From Bacterioplanes sp965233665 (GTDB lineage Bacteria > Pseudomonadota > Gammaproteobacteria > Pseudomonadales > Oceanobacteraceae): 64,000 bases of DNA. The DNA is taken from the NCBI GenBank assembly GCA_965233665.1, contig CBDDTG010000028.1, positions 1-64,000 of the forward strand. The letters are read 5' to 3'. Below are positions 8,113-17,034 of the stretch, in pieces (position 1 is the first letter of the stretch; every line of letters starts with the position of its first letter). Under the pieces are notes generated by a model. The model was not told the DNA's origin. It ran no database searches and was given only the letters and a program-made list of their open reading frames with translations. A program made the position numbers and the translations under genes.

Positions 8113-9600
8113 TCATTCCTGACTATTACAAACGCGTCGAACAGCCGTTAGCCAACCTTGGTACAAGGAATCCTGCTCACTTTCCGCCAGCTGTGGGGCA
8201 AACTCACGCTGATGCTGCCACAGTGTTTGAATGTCGTCCAAGCTGCGGTAGATACCGACATGCAGCCCAGCCAACACAGCAGCGCCCAGCGCTGTAGTCT
8301 CGGTGATTTGCGGTCGTTGAATGTGCACACCCAAGACGTCTGCCAGAAACTGCATGAGCCAGTCATTCACCACCATGCCGCCATCGACACGCAAAGTGGC
8401 CGGATGCACACCGTCGGCTTTCATGGCTTCGAGTAAATCGCGGGTCTGATAACACACCGCCTGCAAGCCTGCGGTAACGATTTCTTTAATGCCCGTGTCG
8501 CGAGTCAGCCCAAGAATCGCGCCCCGCGCGTCCGGGTCCCAATACGGAGCTCCGAGCCCGGTGAACGCCGGCACCATGTACACTGGATTGTCGTAGCCGG
8601 TTTGCTCAGCCAACACCTGGGTATCGCTGGCACGCGCAATCAGTTGCAAGCCATCGCGAATCCACTGAATCGTGGCCCCCGCCATAAAAATGGAGCCCTC
8701 AAGTGCATAAGTCACCTGGCCTTGCAGTCTGTAAGCGACGGTGGTGAGCAATCGATGCTCGGAGTGCAGCGCTTGCTCGCCACTGTTCATCATGACAAAG
8801 CAGCCGGTTCCATAAGTCGATTTCGCCATGCCGCTGCCAAAACAGGCCTGACCGACCAGCGCCGACTGCTGATCACCAATCATGGCGCCAATCGGTATTT
8901 CCTGACCCAACCACTTTGCACTGGCGCTGCCAAAATCGGCGCTGCTGTCGCGTACATCGGGTAGCACCGCAGCGGGAATGTTAAACAACGCCAGCAGCTC
9001 GTCATCCCAACATTGCTGATGAATATTAAACAGCAGGGTGCGCGAGGCATTGGTGGCATCGGTTGCGTGGACGCGCCCTTCCGTCAACTGCCATAGCAAA
9101 TAGGTGTCCACCGTGCCAAAGGCCAACTCACCGCGTTCAGCACGTTGTCGTGCTCCTTCGACATTATCCAGCATCCAGGCCAGTTTGGTCGCAGTAAAGT
9201 AGGGGTCCAATAACAGCCCAGTGCGCTGCTGCACCCATTCCTCTTTGCCTAACCTTTTTAGACCGCTGCACGCATCGGCTGTACGACGGTCCTGCCACAC
9301 AATGGCCGGATAAACAGGCTCTCCGGTCTGGCGATCCCATAATAGAGTTGTTTCGCGCTGGTTGGTGATGCCGATTGCAGCGACCTTGGTGGCGTCATCG
9401 CCCAGTTGGCGCATCACCTCCCGAGCACTGTCCAATGTCGATTGCCAGATTTCCTGCGGCTGATGCTCGACCCAGCCGGGCTGTGGAAAGTGCTGAGGAA
9501 ACTCTTGTTGTGCTTGCGCAACGATCTGGCCGTCACCAGCAAAGACAATGGCGCGGCTGCTCGTGGTGCCTTGATCCAAACTGAGTAAATAGTGAGACAT
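8113..9600 (-). CDS. glpK: GlpK, glycerol kinase
   Basis: Phosphorylates glycerol to sn-glycerol 3-phosphate. The 495-residue protein starts MSHYLLSLDQGTTSSRAI, the canonical FGGY N-terminal phosphate loop, and contains GITNQRETTLLWD, WQDRRTAD, and the C-terminal signature GGMVVNDWLMQFLADVLG. The ATG at 9600 is chosen because the family starts here and AAAGG precedes it; an in-frame upstream start would add 15 unrelated residues. No glpF or glpD is adjacent, so it is a single gene here. It is divergent from metR, with a 142-bp shared promoter region. Confidence 0.95.
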   Translation of the reverse strand: MSHYLLSLDQGTTSSRAIVFAGDGQIVAQAQQEFPQHFPQPGWVEHQPQEIWQSTLDSAREVMRQLGDDATKVAAIGITNQRETTLLWDRQTGEPVYPAIVWQDRRTADACSGLKRLGKEEWVQQRTGLLLDPYFTATKLAWMLDNVEGARQRAERGELAFGTVDTYLLWQLTEGRVHATDATNASRTLLFNIHQQCWDDELLALFNIPAAVLPDVRDSSADFGSASAKWLGQEIPIGAMIGDQQSALVGQACFGSGMAKSTYGTGCFVMMNSGEQALHSEHRLLTTVAYRLQGQVTYALEGSIFMAGATIQWIRDGLQLIARASDTQVLAEQTGYDNPVYMVPAFTGLGAPYWDPDARGAILGLTRDTGIKEIVTAGLQAVCYQTRDLLEAMKADGVHPATLRVDGGMVVNDWLMQFLADVLGVHIQRPQITETTALGAAVLAGLHVGIYRSLDDIQTLWQHQREFAPQLAESEQDSLYQGWLTAVRRVCNSQE

Positions 9601-9742
9601 AGTGAAACCTTTATTGTTATTGGTTGCGCATATTACTGACGCCACTCAGTAGTCACCAGCAGTTTTCACTCAGTTCTCATTGGCCAAACTTCATCTTGAG
9701 CAGTTATGATTAACAGCCCAACAATATTGAATAGAATTAATA

Positions 9743-10666
9743 ATGCTCGATTTGAAGCACCTGCGCACACTGACCGCACTGCGTGATGGCGGCACCTTGG
9801 TCGAAGCTGCACGTCGCTTGCATCTGACCCAGTCGGCGTTGTCTCACCAGCTGAAAGACCTGGAAGAAAAGCTAGGGGCGGCGCTATTTGAGCGCAAAAC
9901 CAAACCGCTGCGCTTTACCCGTGCAGGGCTTGAGATCCTGCAGTTAGCCGACCAGATACTGCCGCAAATACGCGCTTGCGAGCGCAATCTGGAAAAACTC
10001 GCCAGCGGCCACAGCGGCCGTTTGCATATGGCCATCGAGTGTCACAGCTGCTTTGACTGGTTGATGCCGGCCATCAATGGCTTTCGCGACCACTGGCCCG
10101 ATGTCGAAATTGATCTAAGCACCAGCTTCAACTTTGACCCCTTCCCCGCCCTGCTGCGCGGTGACATCGACCTGGTGATTACGTCCGACCCTGAAAGCAA
10201 CCCTGCCATTCACTATCAGCCCTTGTTTCGCTACCAGTCGCTGTTGGCCGTCAGCCACCAACATCCGCTGGCTCAACAACGCCGCATACAGCCCCAGCAG
10301 CTAACGGATGAAACGCTCATTCACTATCCGGTTCAGCGCCATAAGCTGGACGTTTTTTCACGCTTTCTGACGCCCGCCGGTGTCGAGCCCAAGGCGACAC
10401 GCGAAACGGAACTGACGCTGATGATGGTGCAATTGGTAGCCAGTGGACGTGGCATCGCCTGCTTGCCCAACTGGGCCTTGCATCCGTATTTAGAAGCCAA
10501 GCTGGTCACGGCTTGTCAGCTCGGCGAGGGAGTTTGGCCGACGCTCTACGCCGCCGTGCGCAAAGAGCACAGTCACAGCCATTACATTCGGGATTTTTTA
10601 GCCCAGGCCCTGGAAACCTGTCTACGGGACCTGCCCGGCATTGTTGCCGCTGACGTACCTGAGTAA
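9743..10666 (+). CDS. metR: MetR, LysR-type activator of methionine biosynthesis
   Basis: A 307-residue LysR-type regulator. The helix-turn-helix region (LKHLRTLTALRDGGTLVEAA, LTQSALSHQLKDLEEKLG) and the effector-domain strings IECHSCFDWLMPA, YPVQR and GEGVWPTLYAAVR match MetR, which uses homocysteine as co-effector to control metE/metH. No met biosynthetic gene is in the window, so it would act in trans. No clear TGAAN5TTCA operator was found in the metR/glpK intergenic region. Confidence 0.9.
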   Translation: MLDLKHLRTLTALRDGGTLVEAARRLHLTQSALSHQLKDLEEKLGAALFERKTKPLRFTRAGLEILQLADQILPQIRACERNLEKLASGHSGRLHMAIECHSCFDWLMPAINGFRDHWPDVEIDLSTSFNFDPFPALLRGDIDLVITSDPESNPAIHYQPLFRYQSLLAVSHQHPLAQQRRIQPQQLTDETLIHYPVQRHKLDVFSRFLTPAGVEPKATRETELTLMMVQLVASGRGIACLPNWALHPYLEAKLVTACQLGEGVWPTLYAAVRKEHSHSHYIRDFLAQALETCLRDLPGIVAADVPE

Positions 10667-10680
10667 AAAACGACAGGCAC

Positions 10681-10703
10681 AAAAAAAGGGCTCAAATGAG
10701 CCC
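10681..10703 (-). terminator. Intrinsic terminator downstream of the histidine kinase
   Basis: GGGCTC-aaat-GAGCCC (10688-10703) is preceded on the plus strand by seven A residues, which read as a T-run on the minus strand. It thus terminates leftward transcripts from the two-component operon, about 125 nt after the kinase stop, and may also limit antisense reading of metR. Confidence 0.7.
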
Positions 10704-10829
10704 CATAAAAGCGAATAACTTCGCTACATTCTCACCACGTCTCCTAGGGATACGCACAGTCATAATGGCCTGAACTCACAAGGGAGTCTGTTACAGCTGT
10801 CAGGGTTTCTGTAACTAAATGTACAGGTT

Positions 10830-12392
10830 TTAATCGGGGTGACGGCGCGGCCAAATCAAGCTGAAACGGGCACCGCCCAAGCGGTCGCTGCGTCCTACCA
10901 CAGCACGCCCACCGTGCCAGTAGACAATACGCCGCACGATCGACAAACCCAAGCCATAACCGCCTGAACTGCGGGTACGGCTGTCGTCGAGACGGGCAAA
11001 TGCGGTAAACACTTTGTCCCAGTCTTCCTCTGGAATCCCAGGCCCATCATCTTCAACATCGATGCGGCAGGTATCGGCCCCAATGTTGCAACTCACATCA
11101 ACGCGACCACGCGCATAACGAGCCGCATTGCCCACAAGGTTCTGAATCGCTCGATGTACATAGCGTGGCTCAACTTCCGCAAACAAAGCTTGCTCCACGT
11201 CCTCACCGCAATACTTTACCTCTACGTGGGCGGGAGGACGCGCCTCTTCCACCACTTGCAGCGCCAGATCCGCCACATTTGCACGCTGAAAATCCAGCAA
11301 TGGGCCGCCTTCTTCCAGCCGTGCGTAGGTCAGAATTTCATCGATAAGCTCATCGAGTTCTTGAATATCCGCATCCATGCCCTTTAGCTGCTTACCGACG
11401 AACGCATCACCCAACACACTGTCTTCTATGATCTGCAGACCAAAGCGAATGCGCGCCACCGGTGTACGTAACTCGTGCGACACCGCCCTGACCATTTCAC
11501 GCTGAATCGAAATCAGGCGCTGAATGTGATCCGCCATTTTATTAAACGCCTCCCCCAAGCGTTGCACGGCATCACCGCCATGCACCGCCACACGAGCGTT
11601 CAAATGCCCCTGAGCTAAGCGACTGGTTGCTTGTTCCAATTTGCGCAAACGCACTTCAAACGAGTTCACAACCCAATAAACACCTAGTCCCAGCAGCATG
11701 AAGCCAATCACAGCCACTACCGCAATGGCTTGCCAAGAGTAAGGGTTAAAAGCGGTAATCGGCCCTAAACGCAGTGCTTGTGGCTGCCCAGGCAGTTTCA
11801 CCAAAGCCTCGGCTTGATTGCCTTCGATGGCGATGCGCACCAACACATCGCCGTATTGCATGCGTGCGTAATCACTGTTCGACAGGAACAAATCATCGAT
11901 AGCAACCACTGATAAAGGAAAGCCGAAGGCCGGCCGCATACGTGCCAAAAAGGCATCAATCGCCTCACCGCTGCGCTGCCAGTCTTCAAGTAGTAGGTAG
12001 GCGGATGCCTGCGCCTGCACATCCGTCACTGTATTGAGCCGAACTTTGAGCACTTGCTCAGCGTTCATTTGCCGCAGCAGCTGTGCCGCCCGACCGTCGT
12101 CACTGGTTTTGATCACGACACGACCACGCTGCAGGCGCAGTTGCTCGTATTCATCTTCGGTGGCTTGCGCGACGGGCAAAAGGTGGAGCTGGGCATCAAA
12201 GCGCGCAGCCAGGGCGTCAATGGCTTCAGGGTCCTGTTTTAGCCGCTGCGACAGCAACACCATGGTGCCGTTAACAATGTCCTCGTTAAACTGAGCGGTA
12301 CGGACAACGTTGATGAGCTGTAAGGCAGCGGTACAAAGCAACCCCACCACCAACAAAGCTGCCAGCAAGCCGGCATAGACTCGGATAAAAAT
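10830..12392 (-). CDS. RstB-like sensor histidine kinase (probable AUU start)
   Basis: An inner-membrane histidine kinase of about 520 residues: N-terminal membrane segment, a periplasmic domain of roughly 170 residues, a second membrane segment near 230, a HAMP domain, the H-box AVSHELRTPVARIRFGL, and ATPase boxes NLVGNAARYA, DDGPGIPEED and GGYGLGLSIVRRI. It resembles RstB and pairs with the regulator 13 bp upstream. No ATG, GTG or TTG precedes the first membrane segment; the first canonical start is a TTG at 12368 inside it, without ribosome-binding site. ATT at 12392-12390 follows GAGGG with a 7-nt gap and gives a family-like N-terminus (IFIRVYAGLL), so AUU is proposed. End and product are secure, the start is inferred. 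Confidence 0.85.
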   Translation of the reverse strand: MFIRVYAGLLAALLVVGLLCTAALQLINVVRTAQFNEDIVNGTMVLLSQRLKQDPEAIDALAARFDAQLHLLPVAQATEDEYEQLRLQRGRVVIKTSDDGRAAQLLRQMNAEQVLKVRLNTVTDVQAQASAYLLLEDWQRSGEAIDAFLARMRPAFGFPLSVVAIDDLFLSNSDYARMQYGDVLVRIAIEGNQAEALVKLPGQPQALRLGPITAFNPYSWQAIAVVAVIGFMLLGLGVYWVVNSFEVRLRKLEQATSRLAQGHLNARVAVHGGDAVQRLGEAFNKMADHIQRLISIQREMVRAVSHELRTPVARIRFGLQIIEDSVLGDAFVGKQLKGMDADIQELDELIDEILTYARLEEGGPLLDFQRANVADLALQVVEEARPPAHVEVKYCGEDVEQALFAEVEPRYVHRAIQNLVGNAARYARGRVDVSCNIGADTCRIDVEDDGPGIPEEDWDKVFTAFARLDDSRTRSSGGYGLGLSIVRRIVYWHGGRAVVGRSDRLGGARFSLIWPRRHPD

Positions 12393-12405
12393 GGTGCAGC
12401 CCTCG

Positions 12406-13146
12406 TCACAGTTCTTTGACGAACAAGTAGCCCTTGCTGCGCACGGTTTTAATGCGTTTGGGGTTCATGGGGTCATCGCCCACTTTCGGACGAATGCGGG
12501 AGACACGAACATCAATGGAGCGATCTTGGCCATCGTATTCAATGCCGCGCAGCTGATGAAAAATTTCCTCACGGGTCAGCACTCGCCCGGCACTGCTGCA
12601 CAGCAACCACAACAGATCAAACTCAGCGCTGGTCAGGTCAATGCTTTCACCGTTCAACCACGCCTCGCGCATGGCGTTATCGACCACCAGATTGCCAAAC
12701 GTAAGACGGTTATCACTGCCCAGCTCTTCTGTGCCACTGACAGAGGTATCACGCACGCGACGCAATAATGCGCGAATACGCGCCAACAAAACGCGAGGGC
12801 GAACTGGCTTAGCGACGTAGTCGTCTGCGCCCATTTCTAGCCCAAGCACTTGATCCAAGTCCTCCGTGCGAGCGGTCAGCATCAAAATGGGGCCTTTGTA
12901 GTAAGGCCGTACAATACGGCACACCGCCAGCCCGTCTTCGCCAGGCAGCATTAAATCCAACACCACCAAATCTGGCTGCTCATTTTTTATCCGCTCAATG
13001 GCGCGACTGCCATCACCTTCAACCGAGACCTCAAGTCCATTGCTCTCAAGGTAATCTTTGGTAAGAGTGGCCAATCGTTCATCGTCTTCGACGATCAAAA
13101 TGCGCCAATTTTCTTCTGCCGCCGCGCCGGATTCTTGGTTACGCAT
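12406..13146 (-). CDS. RstA-like OmpR/PhoB-family response regulator
   Basis: A 246-residue response regulator. The receiver domain has the acidic pair in RILIVEDDERL, the phosphoacceptor in LVVLDLMLPGEDG, and K in ADDYVAKPVRP. The C-terminal winged helix carries LTSAEFDLLWLL and SRIRPKVGDDP typical of the OmpR/PhoB class. ATG 13146 is chosen; a longer frame to 13224 lacks family similarity, and an AGGGG lies upstream, somewhat distant. GTTAC-type repeats occur upstream (around 13163, 13208 and 13226), reminiscent of RstA boxes, so autoregulation is possible but not shown. Confidence 0.88.
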   Translation of the reverse strand: MRNQESGAAAEENWRILIVEDDERLATLTKDYLESNGLEVSVEGDGSRAIERIKNEQPDLVVLDLMLPGEDGLAVCRIVRPYYKGPILMLTARTEDLDQVLGLEMGADDYVAKPVRPRVLLARIRALLRRVRDTSVSGTEELGSDNRLTFGNLVVDNAMREAWLNGESIDLTSAEFDLLWLLCSSAGRVLTREEIFHQLRGIEYDGQDRSIDVRVSRIRPKVGDDPMNPKRIKTVRSKGYLFVKEL

Positions 13147-13304
13147 GAGCTTGTTTATTCCCCTGTAACATCGATGAGCAATTGGTAATGCTATTACTTT
13201 AGCCTTTGTTACGCACCGTTGCACAGTAACCGAAACAGCAACAAAAGCCAGGCAAGCAGATGGCGCCTACAACGGCAGTTTTGTGTCCACCATTGGCTAA
13301 CAAC

Positions 13305-13313
13305 TTATCCACA
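13305..13313 (+). promoter_or_regulatory. DnaA box upstream of nrdA
   Basis: TTATCCACA is an exact match to the consensus high-affinity DnaA box. E. coli nrdAB is known to be controlled by DnaA through boxes in its promoter, so the position, about 200 bp before nrdA, is meaningful. Confidence 0.7.
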
Positions 13314-13329
13314 CCCGATCTGACTAAAG

Positions 13330-13378
13330 CCACTATATCTTGGGGTTGAATTAACCCCAACACCGCATTATCTTGTGT
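13330..13378 (+). promoter_or_regulatory. Tandem NrdR boxes of the nrdAB operon
   Basis: CCACTATATCTTGGGG (13330-13345) and CCGCATTATCTTGTGT (13363-13378) each match about 12 of 16 positions of the NrdR consensus ACACWATATATWGTGT. They are 33 bp apart start to start, close to three helical turns, which is the arrangement NrdR needs. NrdR represses ribonucleotide reductase genes when dATP/ATP ratios are high. The assignment is by eye. Confidence 0.65.
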
Positions 13379-13517
13379 CTCTCTCAATTTTTTTGCTTTT
13401 ATGTCAGCCACTTACATCGGGTGTATCCACACCTTTGCGCTGACGTCAAGCATTTTACGGATGATTTGATCCATCAGGGATCGGGGAGTCAAATCCTTGA
13501 ATACAGGCACACACAAC

Positions 13518-15785
13518 ATGAACACTCAGCTGCGAGTCAGCAAACGCGACGGGCGTCAAGAATCTCTCGACCTGGATAAAATCCACAAAGTTATTACCTG
13601 GGCCGCCGAAGGCCTGGACAAAGTGTCCGTATCTGAAGTGGAGCTCAAAGCTCATTTACAATTTTACGATGGCATCCCGACTTCTGAAATTCACGAAACT
13701 CTGATCAAAGCGGCAGCGGATTTGATCTCGGAGCAAGCACCGGATTATCAGTATTTGGCGGCCCGCCTGAACATCTTCCACTTGCGCAAAAAAGCCTATG
13801 GTCGCTTTGAGCCACCAGCCTTGTTTGATCAGGTGGCGTCCATGGTTGAATCCGGCCGTTATGATCGCCACTTGCTTGAGGATTACACGCGTGAAGAGTT
13901 CGAAGCGATGGACGGCTTTATCGATCACAGCCGTGACATGAACTTCAGCTACGCCGCCGTGAAGCAGTTAGAAGGCAAGTACTTGGTGCAAAACCGCGTC
14001 ACCGGCGAGGTATTTGAAAGCGCTCAGTTTTTGTATGTGTTAATTGCTGCCTGCTTGTTCTCGTCTTACGACAAAGAGCGCCGGTTGGAGTACATCCGTC
14101 GCTTCTACGATGCGGTTTCTACGTTTAAGCTGTCTCTGCCAACGCCCATCATGGCCGGCGTGCGCACCCCTACCCGCCAGTTCAGCTCTTGTGTATTGAT
14201 TGAAGCCGGTGACAGCCTGGATTCCATCAACGCCACGGCCGCAGCGATTGTGAAATACGTATCACAGCGTGCGGGCATTGGCATCAATGGCGGCCGTATT
14301 CGTGCGTTGGGTAGCCCGATCCGTGGCGGCGAGGCTTATCACACTGGCTGTATTCCGTTTTACAAGCACTTCCAGACGGCAGTTAAGTCATGCTCTCAAG
14401 GCGGTGTACGCGGCGGCGCAGCCACTTTGTTTTACCCCATCTGGCACTACGAAGTGGAAAGCCTGCTGGTGTTGAAAAACAACCGCGGCGTGGAAGAAAA
14501 CCGCGTCCGCCACCTCGACTACGGTGTGCAAATCAACAAGTTGATGTACGAGCGTTTGATCAAAAACGGCAACATTACCTTGTTCTCGCCCTCCGATGCG
14601 CCGGGGCTGTACGATGCCTTCTTTGAAGATCAGCAACTGTTTGAACAGCTGTACACCAAGTACGAAGCCGACGACAGCATTCGCAAGCGCACGTTAAAAG
14701 CCGTCGATCTGTTCTCAGCCATGATGCAAGAGCGCGCCAGCACCGGCCGCATCTACATCCAGAACGTCGATCACTGTAATACCCACAGCCCGTTCAATCC
14801 GAAAAAGGCACCCGTACGCCAGTCTAATTTGTGCCTGGAAATCGCCTTGCCGACTCGCCCGTTGAACGATGTCAACGATCCTGACGGCGAAATTGCCTTG
14901 TGTACCCTGGCCGCCTTCAACCTGGGCGCACTGAACAACCTGGATGAACTCGAAGAACTGTCCGATTTGATTGTTCGCGCCCTTGATAGCTTGCTGACCT
15001 ATCAGGACTACCCAGTGCCTGCCGCCGAAAGAGCCAGCATGGACCGCCGCACCTTAGGCGTTGGTGTTATTAACTATGCCTACTACTTGGCCAAGCACGG
15101 CACCAAGTATTCTGACGGCAGCGCCAATGGTCTGACGCATCGCACCTTTGAAGCAATTCAATACTGGCTGCTGCGCGCCTCGAACAAGCTGGCGCAAGAG
15201 CAAGGCGCGTGCAATGCCTTTGGTGACACCACTTACGCTCAGGGTTTGCTACCAATCGACACTTACAAGCAAGATGTCGATAAGTTTTGCGAAGAGCCGC
15301 TGCACTACGACTGGGAAGCCTTGCGCGCAGACATTGCACAACACGGTTTGCGCAACTCGACCTTAACGGCGCTCATGCCATCTGAAACATCTTCACAAAT
15401 CAGCAACGCCACCAACGGCATCGAGCCACCACGTGGCTTTATCAGCGTGAAACAAAGTAAGGACGGCATTCTCAAGCAAGTGGTGCCTGAGTACGATCGC
15501 TTAAAAGATCAGTATGAGTTGTTGTGGCAAATTCCTAGCAACCAAGGCTATCTGGAGCTGGTGGGCATCATGCAGAAATTTGTCGATCAGGCGATTTCGG
15601 CCAACACCAACTATGACCCGTCGCGCTACGACGGCAAGGTACCCATGCAGCAATTGCTGAAAGATCTGCTGACGGCTTACCGCAATGGTGTGAAAACGCT
15701 GTATTACCACAATACGCGTGACGGCATGCAGGACCCACAAAGTGCCGCTGAGGACGATTGTGCTGGCGGCGCCTGCAAAATCTGA
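13518..15785 (+). CDS. nrdA: NrdA, class Ia ribonucleoside-diphosphate reductase alpha subunit
   Basis: The catalytic subunit reducing NDPs to dNDPs. Of about 755 residues, it shows the N-terminal ATP cone (RVSKRDGRQESLDLDKIH), the redox cysteine region TRQFSSCVL, the radical-site strings NLCLEIALPT and GEIALCTLAAFNLG, MPSETSSQISNATNGIEPPRG, and the C-terminal CAGGACKI cysteine pair that passes electrons. It closely follows E. coli NrdA end to end. ATG 13518 matches the E. coli start; a TTG at 13497 with GGGGAG upstream would add seven residues and cannot be excluded. It is the first gene of nrdA-nrdB-ferredoxin. Confidence 0.95.
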   Translation: MNTQLRVSKRDGRQESLDLDKIHKVITWAAEGLDKVSVSEVELKAHLQFYDGIPTSEIHETLIKAAADLISEQAPDYQYLAARLNIFHLRKKAYGRFEPPALFDQVASMVESGRYDRHLLEDYTREEFEAMDGFIDHSRDMNFSYAAVKQLEGKYLVQNRVTGEVFESAQFLYVLIAACLFSSYDKERRLEYIRRFYDAVSTFKLSLPTPIMAGVRTPTRQFSSCVLIEAGDSLDSINATAAAIVKYVSQRAGIGINGGRIRALGSPIRGGEAYHTGCIPFYKHFQTAVKSCSQGGVRGGAATLFYPIWHYEVESLLVLKNNRGVEENRVRHLDYGVQINKLMYERLIKNGNITLFSPSDAPGLYDAFFEDQQLFEQLYTKYEADDSIRKRTLKAVDLFSAMMQERASTGRIYIQNVDHCNTHSPFNPKKAPVRQSNLCLEIALPTRPLNDVNDPDGEIALCTLAAFNLGALNNLDELEELSDLIVRALDSLLTYQDYPVPAAERASMDRRTLGVGVINYAYYLAKHGTKYSDGSANGLTHRTFEAIQYWLLRASNKLAQEQGACNAFGDTTYAQGLLPIDTYKQDVDKFCEEPLHYDWEALRADIAQHGLRNSTLTALMPSETSSQISNATNGIEPPRGFISVKQSKDGILKQVVPEYDRLKDQYELLWQIPSNQGYLELVGIMQKFVDQAISANTNYDPSRYDGKVPMQQLLKDLLTAYRNGVKTLYYHNTRDGMQDPQSAAEDDCAGGACKI

Positions 15786-15791
15786 TAAATT

Positions 15792-15816
15792 CCGTCGCCC
15801 GCTGACCGGGTGACGG
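15792..15816 (+). repeat. 10-bp stem-loop directly after nrdA
   Basis: CCGTCGCCCG (15792-15801), loop CTGAC, CGGGTGACGG (15807-15816), with one G-T pair. It immediately precedes the UUCG terminator-like hairpin, so the nrdA 3' end carries two consecutive stable stem-loops that could protect the nrdA message. Confidence 0.55.
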
Positions 15817-15822
15817 CATGTG

Positions 15823-15855
15823 CAGCGCCGCAGTTTCGACTGTGGCGCTGTTTTT
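15823..15855 (+). terminator. UUCG-capped intrinsic terminator between nrdA and nrdB
   Basis: A 12-bp stem (15823-15834 with 15839-15850, one G-T pair) closed by a TTCG tetraloop (15835-15838) and followed by TTTTTG. All features of an efficient Rho-independent terminator are present, yet it lies within the nrdAB operon 45 bp before nrdB. It may cause partial termination that sets the NrdA:NrdB ratio or stabilise the nrdA 3' end. No convincing separate nrdB promoter was found. Confidence 0.75.
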
Positions 15856-15900
15856 GATTGACGGGCACCGGTCAGAGCCCACTTCAAGATACGTACTGGT

Positions 15901-17034
15901 ATGGCATACACGACCTTTAATCGCAACGAATTCGATACTTTTGCTCAGCCCATGTTCTTTGGTGAACAGGTCAACGTCGCGCGCTACGACCAGCAAAAGC
16001 ACAAAATCTTCGAGAACCTGATCGAAAAACAGCTGTCGTTTTTCTGGCGCCCGGAGGAAGTCGATCTGACCAACGATCGCAAGGACTTTCTTGACCTGCC
16101 TGCTCACGAGCAGCACATTTTTGTCAGCAACCTGAAGTACCAGACCTTGCTCGACTCGGTGCAAGGTCGTTCACCCAACGTCGCTCTGCTGCCAGTAGTG
16201 TCGTTGCCAGAACTGGAAACCTGGATTGAGACCTGGTCGTTCAGCGAGACCATTCACAGCCGCTCTTATACCCACATTGTGCGCAACATCGTGCCCAATC
16301 CGGCTGAAATCTTCGACGACATCACCAAAAACGAATATATCGTTCGCCGGGCGATTTCTGTTACCGAGTATTACGACCAGTTTATTGAACTGTCTAACTA
16401 CTATGTGCAGCTGGGCGAGGGTGTGCATACGGTCAATGGCCAAACCATTGACGTCAACATGCATGAGCTCAAGCGCCGCTTGTATTTGACCATGGTGTCC
16501 GTCAACGTGCTGGAGGCAATTCGCTTCTACGTCAGCTTTGCCTGCTCTTTCGCCTTTGCTGAGCGCGCCAAAATGGAAGGCAATGCCAAGATCATCAAGC
16601 TGATCGCCCGCGACGAAGCACTGCACCTCACCGGTACGCAGCACATCCTGCAGATCATGGCGCGCGGTAAAGACGACCCAGAGTTTGCACAAATCGCGCA
16701 AGAGTGCCGTGACGATGTCGTGCGCATTTTTGCCGAAGCGGCGCAGCAGGAGAAAGATTGGGCCACTTACTTGTTCAAAGACGGCTCGATGATTGGCCTC
16801 AATGCCGACATCCTCAGCCAATACGTTGAGTACATTACCAACCAGCGCATCAGTGCTTTGGGCTTTGACCCCATCTTCCCGGAAGTCAAAAACAACCCAC
16901 TGCCTTGGATTAACGCTTGGCTCAACAGCGACAACGTTCAGGTAGCGCCACAAGAAGCTGAAATCAGCTCGTACTTGGTGGGAGCGATTGACAGCGAAGT
17001 AGATACCGCCGACTTTGGCGATTTCGACCTGTGA
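15901..17034 (+). CDS. nrdB: NrdB, class Ia ribonucleoside-diphosphate reductase beta subunit
   Basis: The 377-residue diiron-tyrosyl radical subunit. It matches E. coli NrdB from MAYTTFNRNEFD onward, with FFGEQVNVARYDQQKH, SETIHSRSYTHI (iron ligands), IARDEALHLTGTQH (iron ligands), and the C-terminal YLVGAIDSEVDTADFGDFDL, the tail that docks into NrdA. The ATG has no evident Shine-Dalgarno sequence, which is unusual for an abundant enzyme and adds to the odd 115-bp nrdA-nrdB gap. The stop overlaps the ferredoxin start. Confidence 0.95.
   Translation: MAYTTFNRNEFDTFAQPMFFGEQVNVARYDQQKHKIFENLIEKQLSFFWRPEEVDLTNDRKDFLDLPAHEQHIFVSNLKYQTLLDSVQGRSPNVALLPVVSLPELETWIETWSFSETIHSRSYTHIVRNIVPNPAEIFDDITKNEYIVRRAISVTEYYDQFIELSNYYVQLGEGVHTVNGQTIDVNMHELKRRLYLTMVSVNVLEAIRFYVSFACSFAFAERAKMEGNAKIIKLIARDEALHLTGTQHILQIMARGKDDPEFAQIAQECRDDVVRIFAEAAQQEKDWATYLFKDGSMIGLNADILSQYVEYITNQRISALGFDPIFPEVKNNPLPWINAWLNSDNVQVAPQEAEISSYLVGAIDSEVDTADFGDFDL

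Larger units (their letters stand above)
13147..13517. promoter_or_regulatory. Divergent control region between rstA-like gene and nrdA
   Basis: A gene-free stretch of about 370 bases. On the nrdA side it holds a perfect DnaA box (13305-13313), two NrdR-like boxes (13330-13345 and 13363-13378) and an 8-bp inverted repeat between them (13340-13360). A moderate promoter TTGAAT (13346-13351), 17 bp, TATCTT (13369-13374) would be covered by both NrdR boxes. On the rstA side, repeated GTTAC/GTAAC words occur between about 13160 and 13230. Confidence 0.6.

Noticed and set aside
9601..9742. MetR operator (TGAAN5TTCA) between glpK and metR.
   Set aside because: TGAA and TTCA words occur, but none with the required spacing.
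13497..13517. TTG 13497 as the nrdA start.
   Set aside because: It has a fair GGGGAG upstream but adds residues absent from E. coli NrdA; kept as an alternative only.
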